Assembly (NCBI GenBank): GCA_045866275.1
Contig: BAAFRX010000015.1
Span: 1-53,458 of the forward strand
DNA length: 53,458 nt
Direction of reading: 5' to 3'
Source of the DNA: Sideroxyarcus sp045866275
GTDB lineage: Bacteria; Pseudomonadota; Gammaproteobacteria; Burkholderiales; Gallionellaceae
The translations under genes and the position numbers were made by a program. The notes below the pieces were generated by a model, which was not told the DNA's origin, ran no database searches, and saw nothing but the letters and a program-made list of their open reading frames with translations. Of this stretch, positions 1-7,608 are shown in pieces; the first letter of the stretch is position 1; every line of letters begins with the position of its first letter.

Positions 1-346
1 ATTATCTCCACCTTGGCACCTAGATGCCGTCAGGTCCGCGAGGGGCTACCTCATTCTTACTTACTTACCTCGCTCCCCGTGGGGAGGGAGGCGTCCATCC
101 CATCTCCTTTGGAGGGTAGGTCAATGGGTGCGATGAAAGGTCGGCTGGCACACCGGTTTCTTACATCCGCGCGCGGGAACGATATGGAAGATTTTACCCG
201 CCCCCGGCTTGAGGTTGCACGGATGCCAATGTGCAGTAAAGCCTGGCAGGTCGGACTGACACCCGCAAGGGATAGGCCGTGGCTGTACGGGGCTTACGCC
301 ACCACACCCCATGCACAGTCCGGCCCACACAACCTCTGCCGCTCCC
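1..346. other. Gene-poor left edge, no convincing coding sequence
   Basis: No reading frame here resembles a protein I know. The stretch holds a palindromic block around 68-100 (ctccccgtggggag) and, on the minus strand, an ECF-like promoter motif (139-165). It is followed toward the left edge by a good ribosome site (aaaggag) and an ATG whose frame stops after 13 codons inside the palindromic block. It looks like the remains of a gene start broken by a repeat, but that is inference. Confidence 0.4.
139..165 (-). promoter_or_regulatory. Possible ECF-sigma promoter motif (TGTAAG-N16-CGACC)
   Basis: On the minus strand the hexamer TGTAAG is followed after 16 bases by CGACC, close to the motif seen at 4413-4440, 7473-7500 and 8824-8850. 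It points off the left edge; the only start codon behind it opens a 13-codon frame. The last base differs from CGACT, so this could be chance. Confidence 0.25.
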
Positions 347-432
347 TGTGGGTCGGGTTTTAACCCGACATGTCGGACTGAAGTCCGACCCACAATAGTT
401 CGCAATAAGCGCCACCAAGCATCAACCACTAC
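347..432 (-). repeat. REP-like palindromic dispersed repeat, copy A
   Basis: The core (347-394) is a nested palindrome with ends tgtgggtcgg and ccgacccaca. The outer part, read on the minus strand, carries tggcgcttattgcgaac, which occurs identically at 8707-8723 beside a second copy. The element begins one base after the stop codon of the AhpD-like gene, so it could act as a 3' stem-loop or bidirectional terminator. Family size cannot be judged from one window. Confidence 0.7.
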
Positions 433-433
433 G

Positions 434-1015
434 CTAGTTTTTGCAGCACGCGTAATCGTCCGGCGCCTGCCATGCCTCGTTGGCAAAGGCGGCATCCAGC
501 GGCGTGTCAGTCAGATGGTTGGTGTAGTTGCTGATGGTTTTCATTGCCACGCCGAGAACAACTTCCAGCGCCTGCTGTCGGGTGTAGCCGGCTGCAAAAA
601 ATGCCTTCAGTTCCGGGCTGTCCGCAACCCATCCGCGCTCGCGCACCACGGCGCGGACAAAATCAGCCAGGGCATTGTGCTTGCCATCCGGCAATACCCC
701 ACCGCTGCGCAACGCGGTGATGGTGGCATCATCCACTTTGGCCATGTTGCGCGCCAGGAAGGAATGCGCCGCAACGCAATACGTGCAACGGTTGTACTGG
801 CTCACAGCCAGCAGAATGATCTGCTGCTCCTGCGGGGTGAATGCGCTTTGTTCCAGCAACGCGCCGAGCTGCTTGTAGGCTTGCAGCGTGGCAGGTGACT
901 CAGCCAGATGCGCGTACAGATTGGGGATGAACCCCAGCCCCTTTTGGGCAGCGTCCAGAATAGGCAGCGATCCGGCGGGCGCGGTGTCCAGTGTGTGCAG
1001 CGTAAATGTGCTCAT
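434..1015 (-). CDS. AhpD-like carboxymuconolactone decarboxylase family protein
   Basis: A 193-residue protein of the AhpD/carboxymuconolactone decarboxylase fold. The redox motif NRCTYC at about residues 74-79, followed by AAHSFLAR, matches the AhpD-type CxxC active site with its downstream His, so a thiol peroxidase or peroxidase-related role is likely. An all-helical, cytoplasmic protein is expected. The start at 1015 is chosen over an upstream ATG because AAGGAGAA lies just before it. A possible ECF promoter (CGTAAC-N16-CGACA) is 36 bases upstream. It lies on the same strand as the HxlR gene but 140 bases away. The substrate is unknown; the family assignment is firm. Confidence 0.85.
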   Translation of the reverse strand: MSTFTLHTLDTAPAGSLPILDAAQKGLGFIPNLYAHLAESPATLQAYKQLGALLEQSAFTPQEQQIILLAVSQYNRCTYCVAAHSFLARNMAKVDDATITALRSGGVLPDGKHNALADFVRAVVRERGWVADSPELKAFFAAGYTRQQALEVVLGVAMKTISNYTNHLTDTPLDAAFANEAWQAPDDYACCKN

Positions 1016-1050
1016 GCTATTTTCTCCTTGAAGGTTCGGCAACGGTCTGT

Positions 1051-1077
1051 TGTCGACCCGGATTCTCGGCGGTTACG
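1051..1077 (-). promoter_or_regulatory. Possible ECF promoter variant (CGTAAC-N16-CGACA)
   Basis: On the minus strand CGTAAC is followed by 16 bases and CGACA, ending 36 bases before the AhpD-like start codon. It shares GTAA and CGAC with the stronger motifs at 4413 and 7473. A thiol-peroxidase target would suit an oxidative-stress sigma factor, but the match is partial. Confidence 0.3.
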
Positions 1078-1154
1078 AACCCGTTCGCCATGCCTGTATG
1101 CACGGGTTTTGTGCCTGATCATCCAGAGATTGTTTGGCCGGCGCTGACGCGGCA

Positions 1155-1493
1155 CTACGCTGCCGGGCGCTCAACCGAGTCCTGCAAGGCCTTGATCGAA
1201 TCAAGGATGTCGGCAAAACCCTGACCAAATTCAGTCAGGGTATACTCGACACGCGGCGGGGTTTCCGCGAAAACATGTTTCTCGATCACGCCGAAGTGTT
1301 GCAGTTTGCGCAACCGTTCGTTGAGCACCTTGGCGGACAGTCCCTCGATGGCATGTTCCATCTTGCCCGGACGATTCACCCCCCGGCGGATCAGGTCGAC
1401 TACGGTCAGCGACCATTTGCAGCCGACCACGCTTTCCACCATCTGGCCGACCGTGGGGTGCGCCACATCCAGAATATTTATTTCATTCGCCAT
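1155..1493 (-). CDS. HxlR-family winged-helix transcriptional regulator
   Basis: A 112-residue protein with the single HxlR winged-helix domain. The conserved CKWSL segment (about residue 25), the LSAKVLNERLRKL recognition-helix region and the wing residues RVEYTLTEFG are visible. Proteins of this family sense redox or electrophile stress, often through the N-terminal Cys, here in VGCKW. ATG at 1493 is preferred over TTG at 1499, although neither has a strong ribosome site. It is divergent from the P460-NirK-like operon 112 bases away and is a candidate regulator of it or of the AhpD-like gene. Confidence 0.85.
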   Translation of the reverse strand: MANEINILDVAHPTVGQMVESVVGCKWSLTVVDLIRRGVNRPGKMEHAIEGLSAKVLNERLRKLQHFGVIEKHVFAETPPRVEYTLTEFGQGFADILDSIKALQDSVERPAA

Positions 1494-1604
1494 CAGCAAG
1501 ATAAACCGGAAAGTGGGTGAAGTACCGTTTGGTGCCCGCTTGTTTCTGGCAGTGCGGCAAGGTTACCGTGTGCTCCCGTTAATTACAACTTCAAGGAGTG
1601 CATC

Positions 1605-2084
1605 ATGAAAACAACTTATAAAACAGTTCTGTTCAGCGGCCTGCTGGCGATTTCGTTCGGCGCCGTGGCGACAGACGTGCCCTACCCGAATGGCTACCGC
1701 GATTGGCATCACGTCAAGAGCATGGTGATCAGTCCGGGACATGCTCTGCATGAATCCTTCGGCGGCATCCATCATCTGTATGCCAACAAGAAAGCATTGA
1801 AAGGCTATGCAAAGGGCAAATTCCCGAATGGCTCGGTGATCGTGTTCGATCTGCTGGAAGCGAACGATGCCGGCAACGCCATTACCGAAGGCAAGCGCAA
1901 GGTGGTGGGGGTGATGCTGAAAGACAGCAAACGCCACGCCAGCACCGGCGGTTGGGGCTTTGAAGGCTTCAAGGGTGATTCGAAAACGGAGCGTGCCGTA
2001 GGAAAGAATGCTGCAACAGCCTGCTTTGGTTGTCATGAACCGCAGGCCGCGCACGACTATGTGTTCAGCACTACGCGCCGGTGA
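1605..2084 (+). CDS. Cytochrome P460 family protein, exported
   Basis: A 159-residue periplasmic c-type cytochrome of the P460/c'-beta family. A Sec signal peptide covers about residues 1-22, and the single haem motif CFGCH lies near the C-terminus (140-144), as is typical of the family. Cytochrome P460 oxidises hydroxylamine and NO, whereas the c'-beta relatives only bind NO; the Lys cross-link that separates them cannot be placed by eye. The start has a clear AAGGAG. The NirK-like gene follows after 87 bases on the same strand, which points to a shared nitrogen-oxide function. Family call is strong, exact activity open. Confidence 0.85.
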   Translation: MKTTYKTVLFSGLLAISFGAVATDVPYPNGYRDWHHVKSMVISPGHALHESFGGIHHLYANKKALKGYAKGKFPNGSVIVFDLLEANDAGNAITEGKRKVVGVMLKDSKRHASTGGWGFEGFKGDSKTERAVGKNAATACFGCHEPQAAHDYVFSTTRR

Positions 2085-2171
2085 CATCAAGTCGTACCTG
2101 ACCGGTCGCGCCCGTAGCGCGGAATGAATGCTCGATCAGGGCATGGCGAGCGACAATTGTGGAGGTGTGTG

Positions 2172-3110
2172 ATGCGTATCAAACTTGTGATTGCAACACT
2201 GTTCCTGGCCGTGCTGCTGCCCGCACAACAGGCACTGGCCAAAGAAGTCAAGGTGACCATGACCGTGCTGGAAACCGAATTGCCGGTGGACAACGCGGGC
2301 AGGCAGATGAGGACGGCGTGGACCTTCGGCGGCACCGTGCCGGGCAAGGTGGTGCGGGTACGCGAGGGCGACACGATTGATTTTACTCTGGTCAACCCGA
2401 GCAGCAGTTCAATGTCCCATTCGATGGATTTTCACATCGCCGAAGTGGATGTGCTGAATGAGTTCGGTTCGATTGCGCCGGGAGAAACCAAGCATTTCAA
2501 GTTCAATGCGCGATTGCCCGGCGTGTACATGTATCACTGCGGCACCATGCCGATGCCGCAGCATATCGCCAACGGTATGTACGGTGCGATCATCGTCGAT
2601 CCGAAAAACAGCAAAAACTACCCGAAAGCGGATCGCGAGTATGTTCTGGTGCAACAGCAATTGTTTCCGGACACCAGCGACACCACGGCCTTGCTTGAAA
2701 ACAAGGGCTGGACCGGTTCGCTGATCAACGGAAAAATGTTCCACTACGACCCGGTGCATGACGGCAATGCGACCCAGGTGCTGGAGGCCAAACCCGGCGA
2801 GCGGGTACGCATCTACTTCGTGAATGCCAACATCAACAACCCGGTGGCGTTCCATCCGATCGCCGGGCTGTGGGACCGCGTTTATATCGGCGGCAACCCG
2901 AACAACACCCTGTATGGCATTGCCACTTATAACGTGGCCGTGTCGGAAGGCAGCACGTTCGACCTGGTAACACCGGCGGGACGGGCGACCAACGTTGCCA
3001 TCGTGGATCATGCGATGGGGGCGGCGATGCGCGGCGCGATTACCGTGCTGATGAGCAAGCCGGATGCGGATCCGAACAAGGGGCGCGGTGATCAGATCAT
3101 TCTCAGGTAA
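2172..3110 (+). CDS. NirK-like two-domain copper oxidase (probable nitrite reductase)
   Basis: A 312-residue exported cupredoxin protein with a signal peptide at 1-23. The NirK ligand pattern is complete: H83, D86 and H88 in SHSMDFH, H122-C123 in YHCGTMP, H131 and M136 in QHIANGM, and, in the second domain, H228 (FHPIAG) and H280 (VDHAM). These correspond to the type 1 and type 2 copper ligands and the catalytic Asp and His of copper nitrite reductases, so NO-forming nitrite reduction is likely in the periplasm. The start at 2172 has GGAGGTG four bases upstream. It follows cytochrome P460 in a probable operon. It could instead be a related multicopper oxidase with another substrate. Confidence 0.75.
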   Translation: MRIKLVIATLFLAVLLPAQQALAKEVKVTMTVLETELPVDNAGRQMRTAWTFGGTVPGKVVRVREGDTIDFTLVNPSSSSMSHSMDFHIAEVDVLNEFGSIAPGETKHFKFNARLPGVYMYHCGTMPMPQHIANGMYGAIIVDPKNSKNYPKADREYVLVQQQLFPDTSDTTALLENKGWTGSLINGKMFHYDPVHDGNATQVLEAKPGERVRIYFVNANINNPVAFHPIAGLWDRVYIGGNPNNTLYGIATYNVAVSEGSTFDLVTPAGRATNVAIVDHAMGAAMRGAITVLMSKPDADPNKGRGDQIILR

Positions 3111-3131
3111 GTGCCGCGCAAGGGGGTTGCG

Positions 3132-3160
3132 AATGGCCCGCTTGGAGGCGGGCCATTTCT
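3132..3160 (+). terminator. Rho-independent terminator after the NirK-like gene
   Basis: A perfect 10-bp stem (aatggcccgc / gcgggccatt) with a 6-base loop is followed by tcttt, 21 bases after the stop codon. It would end the P460-NirK-like transcript. Confidence 0.8.
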
Positions 3161-3235
3161 TTGTGCTGCGCATCCTGTGCGTTACGCGGATCACCGTAGG
3201 GACAATGCGTTCCAATTAACCTAAAAACCGCAGTT

Positions 3236-3263
3236 GTGGGAGCCCGATTCATCGGGCTCCCAC
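3236..3263. repeat. Palindromic intergenic repeat
   Basis: Perfect 13-bp inverted arms, gtgggagcccgat and atcgggctcccac, are separated by two bases. It lies between convergent genes (NirK-like and AraC-type) and resembles the REP-type elements elsewhere in the window, without being identical to them. Confidence 0.7.
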
Positions 3264-3363
3264 CAAAATCCTCACCTGAAAGGTAAGTTGCAGCAAAAAC
3301 ACAACAACCAGATAACACCCGGACTTTCACCGTACTGCAAGTATTCAACTGCCGTTTTCAGGA

Positions 3364-4269
3364 TCAACTTGCCTGGCGGCTTTTGCCGGGTGTTATGCCG
3401 ATGACGCGTTTGAATGCCTTGCGGAAAGCTGCCTCTGACTGGTAACCGCATTGCTGGGCGATGTCCGGCATGTTCCTGTTTTGAGCGACCAGGAGTCTGG
3501 CCGCCCGTTGCATGCGCCAAAGGGTGACGAATTCCATCGGCGCCATCGCGGTTACCTGTGCAAAGTGCTGGGAAAAAGCAGAGCGCGACTGGCAGGCGAG
3601 TCGGGCCATGCGATCCACCGTCCAAATTTCGGCGGGCGCATCAATAAATGCGCACACCGCGAGGCGTAACCGATCGTCCGCCAGGGCTGCCAACAATGGC
3701 GACAGTCGGGGATCGCGATGCAGGGCGTGGCGAATGACATGCAGAAACAGTGCGTCCGACAGACGGTCAAGGATGGCCGTTACCCCAAAGTCGTTCAGCG
3801 TCGCCTCCTCGATCATCATCTCGATTAGCGCGCGCATCGGGTGTCCCGTCGGGCTGTCATCCGGGCGGATCAACATGAACTCCGGGAACGAGGCAAGCAG
3901 CAGGCGGCGAATATGGGCGGGGAGTTTCAGGTGACCGCACAGCAGCCCGGCACCGGGCGCCTGTTTATCCAGGGGCGCGGGGCGCGAATGATCGAAGGGC
4001 TGTTGCGGAATAACCGGCTGCGCGCTGAAAGTATGCGCCGCATCATGCGGAAAGAACGCAATGTCCCCCGGACGCATGGGCGTTGCTGCGGTGCCGCCCG
4101 GCAGGTGGATCCACGCCTCGCCATGACAGAGCACATGAAAGGTGGTGGCATCGCTGCCGCCCGGCGTTGACATGTGCCAGGCATCGCACAACTGGCCGAC
4201 GTAATACACCTCGGAACCGAGATGCAGGCGGCGCAGGAACTCATCGATACGGGGCAGTTGGCCGGGCAT
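3364..4269 (-). CDS. AraC-family regulator with N-terminal cupin domain
   Basis: A 301-residue transcription factor. The N-terminal half is a cupin-like sensor (HVLCHGEAWIHLPGG, RPGDIAFFPHDAAH, about residues 45-80). The C-terminal ~100 residues carry two AraC helix-turn-helix motifs, ending in the family signature DIAQQCGYQSEAAFRKAFKR. The start at 4269 gives the usual family length; an upstream in-frame extension of 52 residues looks non-coding. It is divergent from the FAD oxidoreductase operon and convergent with the NirK-like gene, so either could be its target. The ligand is unknown. Confidence 0.88.
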   Translation of the reverse strand: MPGQLPRIDEFLRRLHLGSEVYYVGQLCDAWHMSTPGGSDATTFHVLCHGEAWIHLPGGTAATPMRPGDIAFFPHDAAHTFSAQPVIPQQPFDHSRPAPLDKQAPGAGLLCGHLKLPAHIRRLLLASFPEFMLIRPDDSPTGHPMRALIEMMIEEATLNDFGVTAILDRLSDALFLHVIRHALHRDPRLSPLLAALADDRLRLAVCAFIDAPAEIWTVDRMARLACQSRSAFSQHFAQVTAMAPMEFVTLWRMQRAARLLVAQNRNMPDIAQQCGYQSEAAFRKAFKRVIGITPGKSRQAS

Positions 4270-4412
4270 GCGTTGATTGTCGCGGATCGGGACGAGGCAA
4301 GCAAGCCGCGCACGCCATAACCGTCCCTTCGGCCTCGCCCCAATCGGAACATCCGCCCGCAACGGGTACGGTCCTGCATAGCTCCCGCGGAACCACCTAT
4401 ACAGGCGCGCCC

Positions 4413-4440
4413 TGTAAGATTCCATCGCTTCGCTACGACT
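4413..4440 (+). promoter_or_regulatory. ECF-type promoter of the FAD oxidoreductase-NrtS-sigma operon
   Basis: TGTAAG (4413-4418), 17 bases and CGACT (4436-4440) lie 32 bases before the ATG at 4473. The same two boxes with the same 17-base spacing recur on the minus strand at 7473-7500, before the YiiX-like gene. Because the operon encodes an ECF sigma factor, autoregulation through this motif is the natural reading. It is inference from recurrence and placement. Confidence 0.55.
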
Positions 4441-4472
4441 GCATGCGAACCAACCTGGGAGCCCACAACATC

Positions 4473-5588
4473 ATGAAAAAACTGGTACTGGCCGGAGGCG
4501 GCCATGCACAACTGAGCGTGTTGCACGCACTCGCACAATACCCGGGGGAACTAAAAACGATATTGGTCACCCCCAGCCGCTATCAGATGTATTCCGGCAT
4601 GTTGCCCGGCTGGATGGCCGGACACTACACCCTGGAAGAGTGCCGCATCGATCTGCTGCTGCTGGCAGACAAGGCCGGGGTGGAGGTGAAATTGATGCGC
4701 CTGACCGGCATCATTGCAGCGCAGCAGCGCGTCCACCTTTCGGATGGCAGCCAACTTGAATACGACCTGCTCTCACTCGATGTCGGCAGCGAAATCAACA
4801 CCGCGCGCCTGCAAGCGGCCGGCGAGCGCTTGCTGCCGGTCAAACCGCTGGAAACGTTCGTCCAGCAATGGCCGCACATCTGCGAGGCTGCCGCACAACG
4901 GGATGGCTACCGCTTGGTGATCGCGGGGGGCGGCGCTGCCGGTGTCGAACTGGCGTTTGCCGCGCACCATGCATTTCGTGCGCGCGGTTTGAAAGCCGAG
5001 GTCGCCTTGGTCGCCTCGGCCGAAGGCTTGTTGCCCGGACACGCCAACGGTGTAAGGAACCGGGTTCTCACCCTGCTGCAACAGCGCGGGATTACCTTTC
5101 ACAAGGCCACAGCCCTCGGCGAAGAGGGCGGTCTCTATTTATCAACCGGCGCACACCTTGCCGCCGACTCCATCATTGCCGCCACCGGCGCGCGCCCGGC
5201 GAGTTGGCTGGCGCAAACCGATCTGATGCGGGACGAGCAGGGGTATGTATTGGTGGACGCACAACACCGCAGCGTATCCCACCCCAACGTACTTGCGGCG
5301 GGTGATGCGTGCATCCGCACCGATGTGCGCCTGCCGCGTTCCGGGGTGCACGCGGTGTTTGCGGGGCCAGTGCTGGCGCACAATCTGCTCGCCGAGCTCG
5401 GCGGCAGAACACTGCAACGCTACTGCCCCCGCAGAAAGTCGCTCTACCTGCTGGCCACCGGCCCGCAGCACGCCATCGCTTCCTGGGGCGCATTCAGCGC
5501 ACAGGGGCATTGGGTGTGGCGCTGGAAGAACTGGATCGATCGCCGTTTCATGCGCAAGCATGGCGTGCTCGCAAAGGGTACAAATTGA
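4473..5588 (+). CDS. NAD(P)/FAD-dependent pyridine nucleotide oxidoreductase
   Basis: A 371-residue flavoprotein of the NDH-2-like/pyridine nucleotide-disulfide oxidoreductase superfamily. It resembles the domain that in some bacteria is fused to the N-terminus of selenophosphate synthetase (SelD). The first dinucleotide fold is LAGGGHAQLS (6-15), the second IAGGGAAGVELA (about 150), and the FAD signature NVLAAGDAC lies near 275. No CxxC disulfide is seen. It lacks a signal peptide or transmembrane helix, so it is cytosolic or peripheral. It is the first gene of an operon with NrtS, an ECF sigma factor and an anti-sigma. The substrate is unknown; a quinone reductase-type role is possible. Confidence 0.8.
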   Translation: MKKLVLAGGGHAQLSVLHALAQYPGELKTILVTPSRYQMYSGMLPGWMAGHYTLEECRIDLLLLADKAGVEVKLMRLTGIIAAQQRVHLSDGSQLEYDLLSLDVGSEINTARLQAAGERLLPVKPLETFVQQWPHICEAAAQRDGYRLVIAGGGAAGVELAFAAHHAFRARGLKAEVALVASAEGLLPGHANGVRNRVLTLLQQRGITFHKATALGEEGGLYLSTGAHLAADSIIAATGARPASWLAQTDLMRDEQGYVLVDAQHRSVSHPNVLAAGDACIRTDVRLPRSGVHAVFAGPVLAHNLLAELGGRTLQRYCPRRKSLYLLATGPQHAIASWGAFSAQGHWVWRWKNWIDRRFMRKHGVLAKGTN

Positions 5589-5851
5589 GGCGCTTTATCA
5601 AAATTGCACTATCGCGGCGTATTGTGACCGATTCAATCAAGATTGCACTGGTCGTTGGCACCGCACTGAATCTGGTTAATCAGGGGGAAAACCTGCTCCA
5701 CGGCGGTACAATCTCCCTGCTTCATATGCTATTGAATTATCTGGTGCCGTACTGTGTAGCCAGCTACAGCGCGGCAAAAAACGAGATTGAGCTAAGGGAC
5801 CGCGATGAATGTGAATGCACACCACCCGAACATAACCGACCAGGCCAATAA
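5585..5851 (+). CDS. nrtS: Nitrate/nitrite transporter NrtS family protein
   Basis: An 88-residue membrane protein recognisable as NrtS by its sequence landmarks: KIALVVGTALNLVNQG in the first membrane segment, LLHMLLNYLVPYCV in the second, then ASYSAAK. The best start is TTG at 5585, which overlaps the stop of the FAD oxidoreductase (TTGA); no in-frame ATG precedes the conserved part, and GTG at 5624 would cut the N-terminus. Its end overlaps the sigma factor start by 47 bases, so the four genes are tightly coupled. NrtS proteins take up nitrate and nitrite; here the link is to an ECF stress operon. Confidence 0.8.
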   Translation: MRRFIKIALSRRIVTDSIKIALVVGTALNLVNQGENLLHGGTISLLHMLLNYLVPYCVASYSAAKNEIELRDRDECECTPPEHNRPGQ

Positions 5852-6425
5852 CCTCCTGGCCGACACCGGATTCCTGGCCGATATTCGAAGTCAGATGATC
5901 AAGTTCGCCACGTTGCAATTAAGCGATAGCCACCAGGCGGAAGATGCCGTTCAGGAGGCGCTGATCGGCGCAATGAAGAATGCCGGCTCGTTTGGCGGAC
6001 GCTCCGCGTTCAAAACATGGCTCTTTGCCATTCTGAAAAACAAGATCGCCGACGTCCTCCGCCACAAGCAGCGCATGGTGAACATCGGCAGTTTTGCACG
6101 CGACGAAGACGAAGAAGACATGTCGGAGTTGTTCGATCGCAAAGGCTTCTGGCAGGAAGACGAACGGCCCGTTGCCTGGGGTAATCCCGAAGCCTCTCTT
6201 CGCGAAAGTCAGTTCTGGGGCGTCTTCGAGACGTGTCTGGACAACCTGCCCCCCAAACAGGCGCGGGTATTCATGATGCGCGAGTTTTTCGAGCTTGAGG
6301 CAGGTGAAATTTGTGTCACATTGGGCCTGACCACCAGCAACCTGCACGTCCTGCTGCACCGTGCGCGCCTGCGTCTGCGCGAATGCATCGAAGACAAATG
6401 GTATCTGCAAGGAGAGAAAAAATGA
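5805..6425 (+). CDS. ECF RNA polymerase sigma factor
   Basis: A 206-residue sigma-70 family protein of the extracytoplasmic-function type. Region 2 spans about residues 25-95 (QAEDAVQEALIGA, FKTWLFAILKNKI) and region 4 about 145-195 (LPPKQARVFMMREF, TTSNLHVLLHRARLRLR). An acidic linker (DEDEEDMSELFD) separates them. It overlaps NrtS upstream and the anti-sigma gene downstream (ATGA). A repeated TGTAAG-N17-CGACT motif upstream of its operon and of the YiiX-like gene is a plausible target promoter. Confidence 0.92.
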   Translation: MNVNAHHPNITDQANNLLADTGFLADIRSQMIKFATLQLSDSHQAEDAVQEALIGAMKNAGSFGGRSAFKTWLFAILKNKIADVLRHKQRMVNIGSFARDEDEEDMSELFDRKGFWQEDERPVAWGNPEASLRESQFWGVFETCLDNLPPKQARVFMMREFFELEAGEICVTLGLTTSNLHVLLHRARLRLRECIEDKWYLQGEKK

Positions 6426-6631
6426 TGAATTGCCGCGAAGCGACCGAACTCATGTCCGAAGCGCAAGAGCGCGAACTGGCATTGAAGGAACGCATGGCGT
6501 TGGGCGTGCACACCCTGATGTGCAAAGGCTGCCACAACTACAAACAACAGATGACCGTGCTGCGCAAAATCACGCGCGCGTATGCCAAAGGCGCGAACGA
6601 GGTAGAAGAAAAGCAGGGCGGGCGAAAATAA
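6422..6631 (+). CDS. Zinc-finger (ZAS-type) anti-sigma factor
   Basis: A 69-residue soluble protein with the zf-HC2/ZAS pattern. It has NCREATELMSEAQ at the N-terminus, then HxxxCxxC as HTLMCKGC (about residues 30-37). No transmembrane helix follows, so it is a cytosolic anti-sigma, a type that often responds to oxidants through zinc-thiolate release. The start ATG at 6422 overlaps the sigma stop codon. It should bind and silence the adjacent ECF sigma factor. Confidence 0.85.
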   Translation: MMNCREATELMSEAQERELALKERMALGVHTLMCKGCHNYKQQMTVLRKITRAYAKGANEVEEKQGGRK

Positions 6632-6660
6632 CAAATCAGTGATTGCACTGCAAAGCAACC

Positions 6661-7446
6661 TTACCTTGCGCTTGACACCGTTCCATCTGCATCGCCCCAT
6701 TGCAGGGACTTGTAGTCGAAGCCGCTGTCCTGCATGGGTTTGACGATCTGGAAGTAGGGCGACACGTCGAAGTCGCGCGGGGTGAACAGGCTGTGGTGGC
6801 GCAGGCGATAGAACTCTTCCACACAGTCGGGACATTCGGTGCGCTGGGCGGAGTGGCGGACGACCTGCGGCAGGATGGGATAGCGAATGGACTGAAAAGC
6901 TTGCGCGATCAGGGTGGAACAAATGGCGCGGGTCGGGTCGCCACTCCCCAACGCCAACAGATGGCTGCGCATTCGTCCGGAAATTGAAGGGACCGGGAGC
7001 AGATAGCGCAGCAGGTCGAAAATGTTGCGCAGATCATACTGTTGCCCAATACGCGCCACCGCATAACGCGCAACGGTCAGGCACTCTGCCTCATTCAGGC
7101 CAAATGGACGGCAGATCCGCGTGTGCAACCCGGTAAAGGCTTCAAGGCAAACAGCGCGCACACCTTCAACCATGTCGGCCTCGATCATGCACGCACCGGG
7201 GGCAAGACCGGGAACTCGTGCCGCTTCGTCACCCACATAAAGCGCCGCGTGCGACCAGTTGGATTGGGTGAGAAACTTGATGACACTGCTGGCGCGGCTG
7301 CTGCCTTCAACCAACAGCACATCGCCCGGTTTCAGATTGGCGCGCAATTGCGCTGCAGAGGTTGGGATGAGAAAACTCAAACGCGGCCGCTCGCGCGACA
7401 AAAAACGCGCCAGCCGCTTGCCTGTCCATTGCAAAGTTATTCCCAT
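6661..7446 (-). CDS. YiiX/YebB-like permuted papain-fold cysteine hydrolase
   Basis: A 261-residue protein of the YiiX-like NlpC/P60 superfamily (permuted papain fold). Candidate catalytic residues are H66 in NWSHAALYVGD and C176 in RAICSTLIAQAF, with KPGDVLLVEG (about 39-48) as the usual entry strand. Such enzymes are amidases or acyl-hydrolases with poorly known substrates, sometimes acting on lipids or envelope peptides. No signal peptide is obvious. A TGTAAG-N17-CGACT motif ends 26 bases before the ATG, tying it to the nearby ECF sigma factor. It is convergent with the sigma operon and divergent from msrBA. Confidence 0.75.
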   Translation of the reverse strand: MGITLQWTGKRLARFLSRERPRLSFLIPTSAAQLRANLKPGDVLLVEGSSRASSVIKFLTQSNWSHAALYVGDEAARVPGLAPGACMIEADMVEGVRAVCLEAFTGLHTRICRPFGLNEAECLTVARYAVARIGQQYDLRNIFDLLRYLLPVPSISGRMRSHLLALGSGDPTRAICSTLIAQAFQSIRYPILPQVVRHSAQRTECPDCVEEFYRLRHHSLFTPRDFDVSPYFQIVKPMQDSGFDYKSLQWGDADGTVSSAR

Positions 7447-7472
7447 ATTCGCCTCGATAATCCGTTTGGTTC

Positions 7473-7500
7473 AGTCGACATGCCGGTTATTATCCTTACA
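7473..7500 (-). promoter_or_regulatory. ECF-type promoter of the YiiX-like gene
   Basis: On the minus strand TGTAAG is followed by 17 bases and CGACT, identical boxes and spacing to 4413-4440. The second box ends 26 bases before the ATG at 7446, a normal promoter position. Confidence 0.55.
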
Positions 7501-7608
7501 CACGCTTGCCACACGCGGAACTATTTTGCAGCACATCTGCCCCACCCCGGAGTAGATCGGTTGATCATCGACCGTAATAATTCCTGCAACCAGATACGGG
7601 GGGCCACA

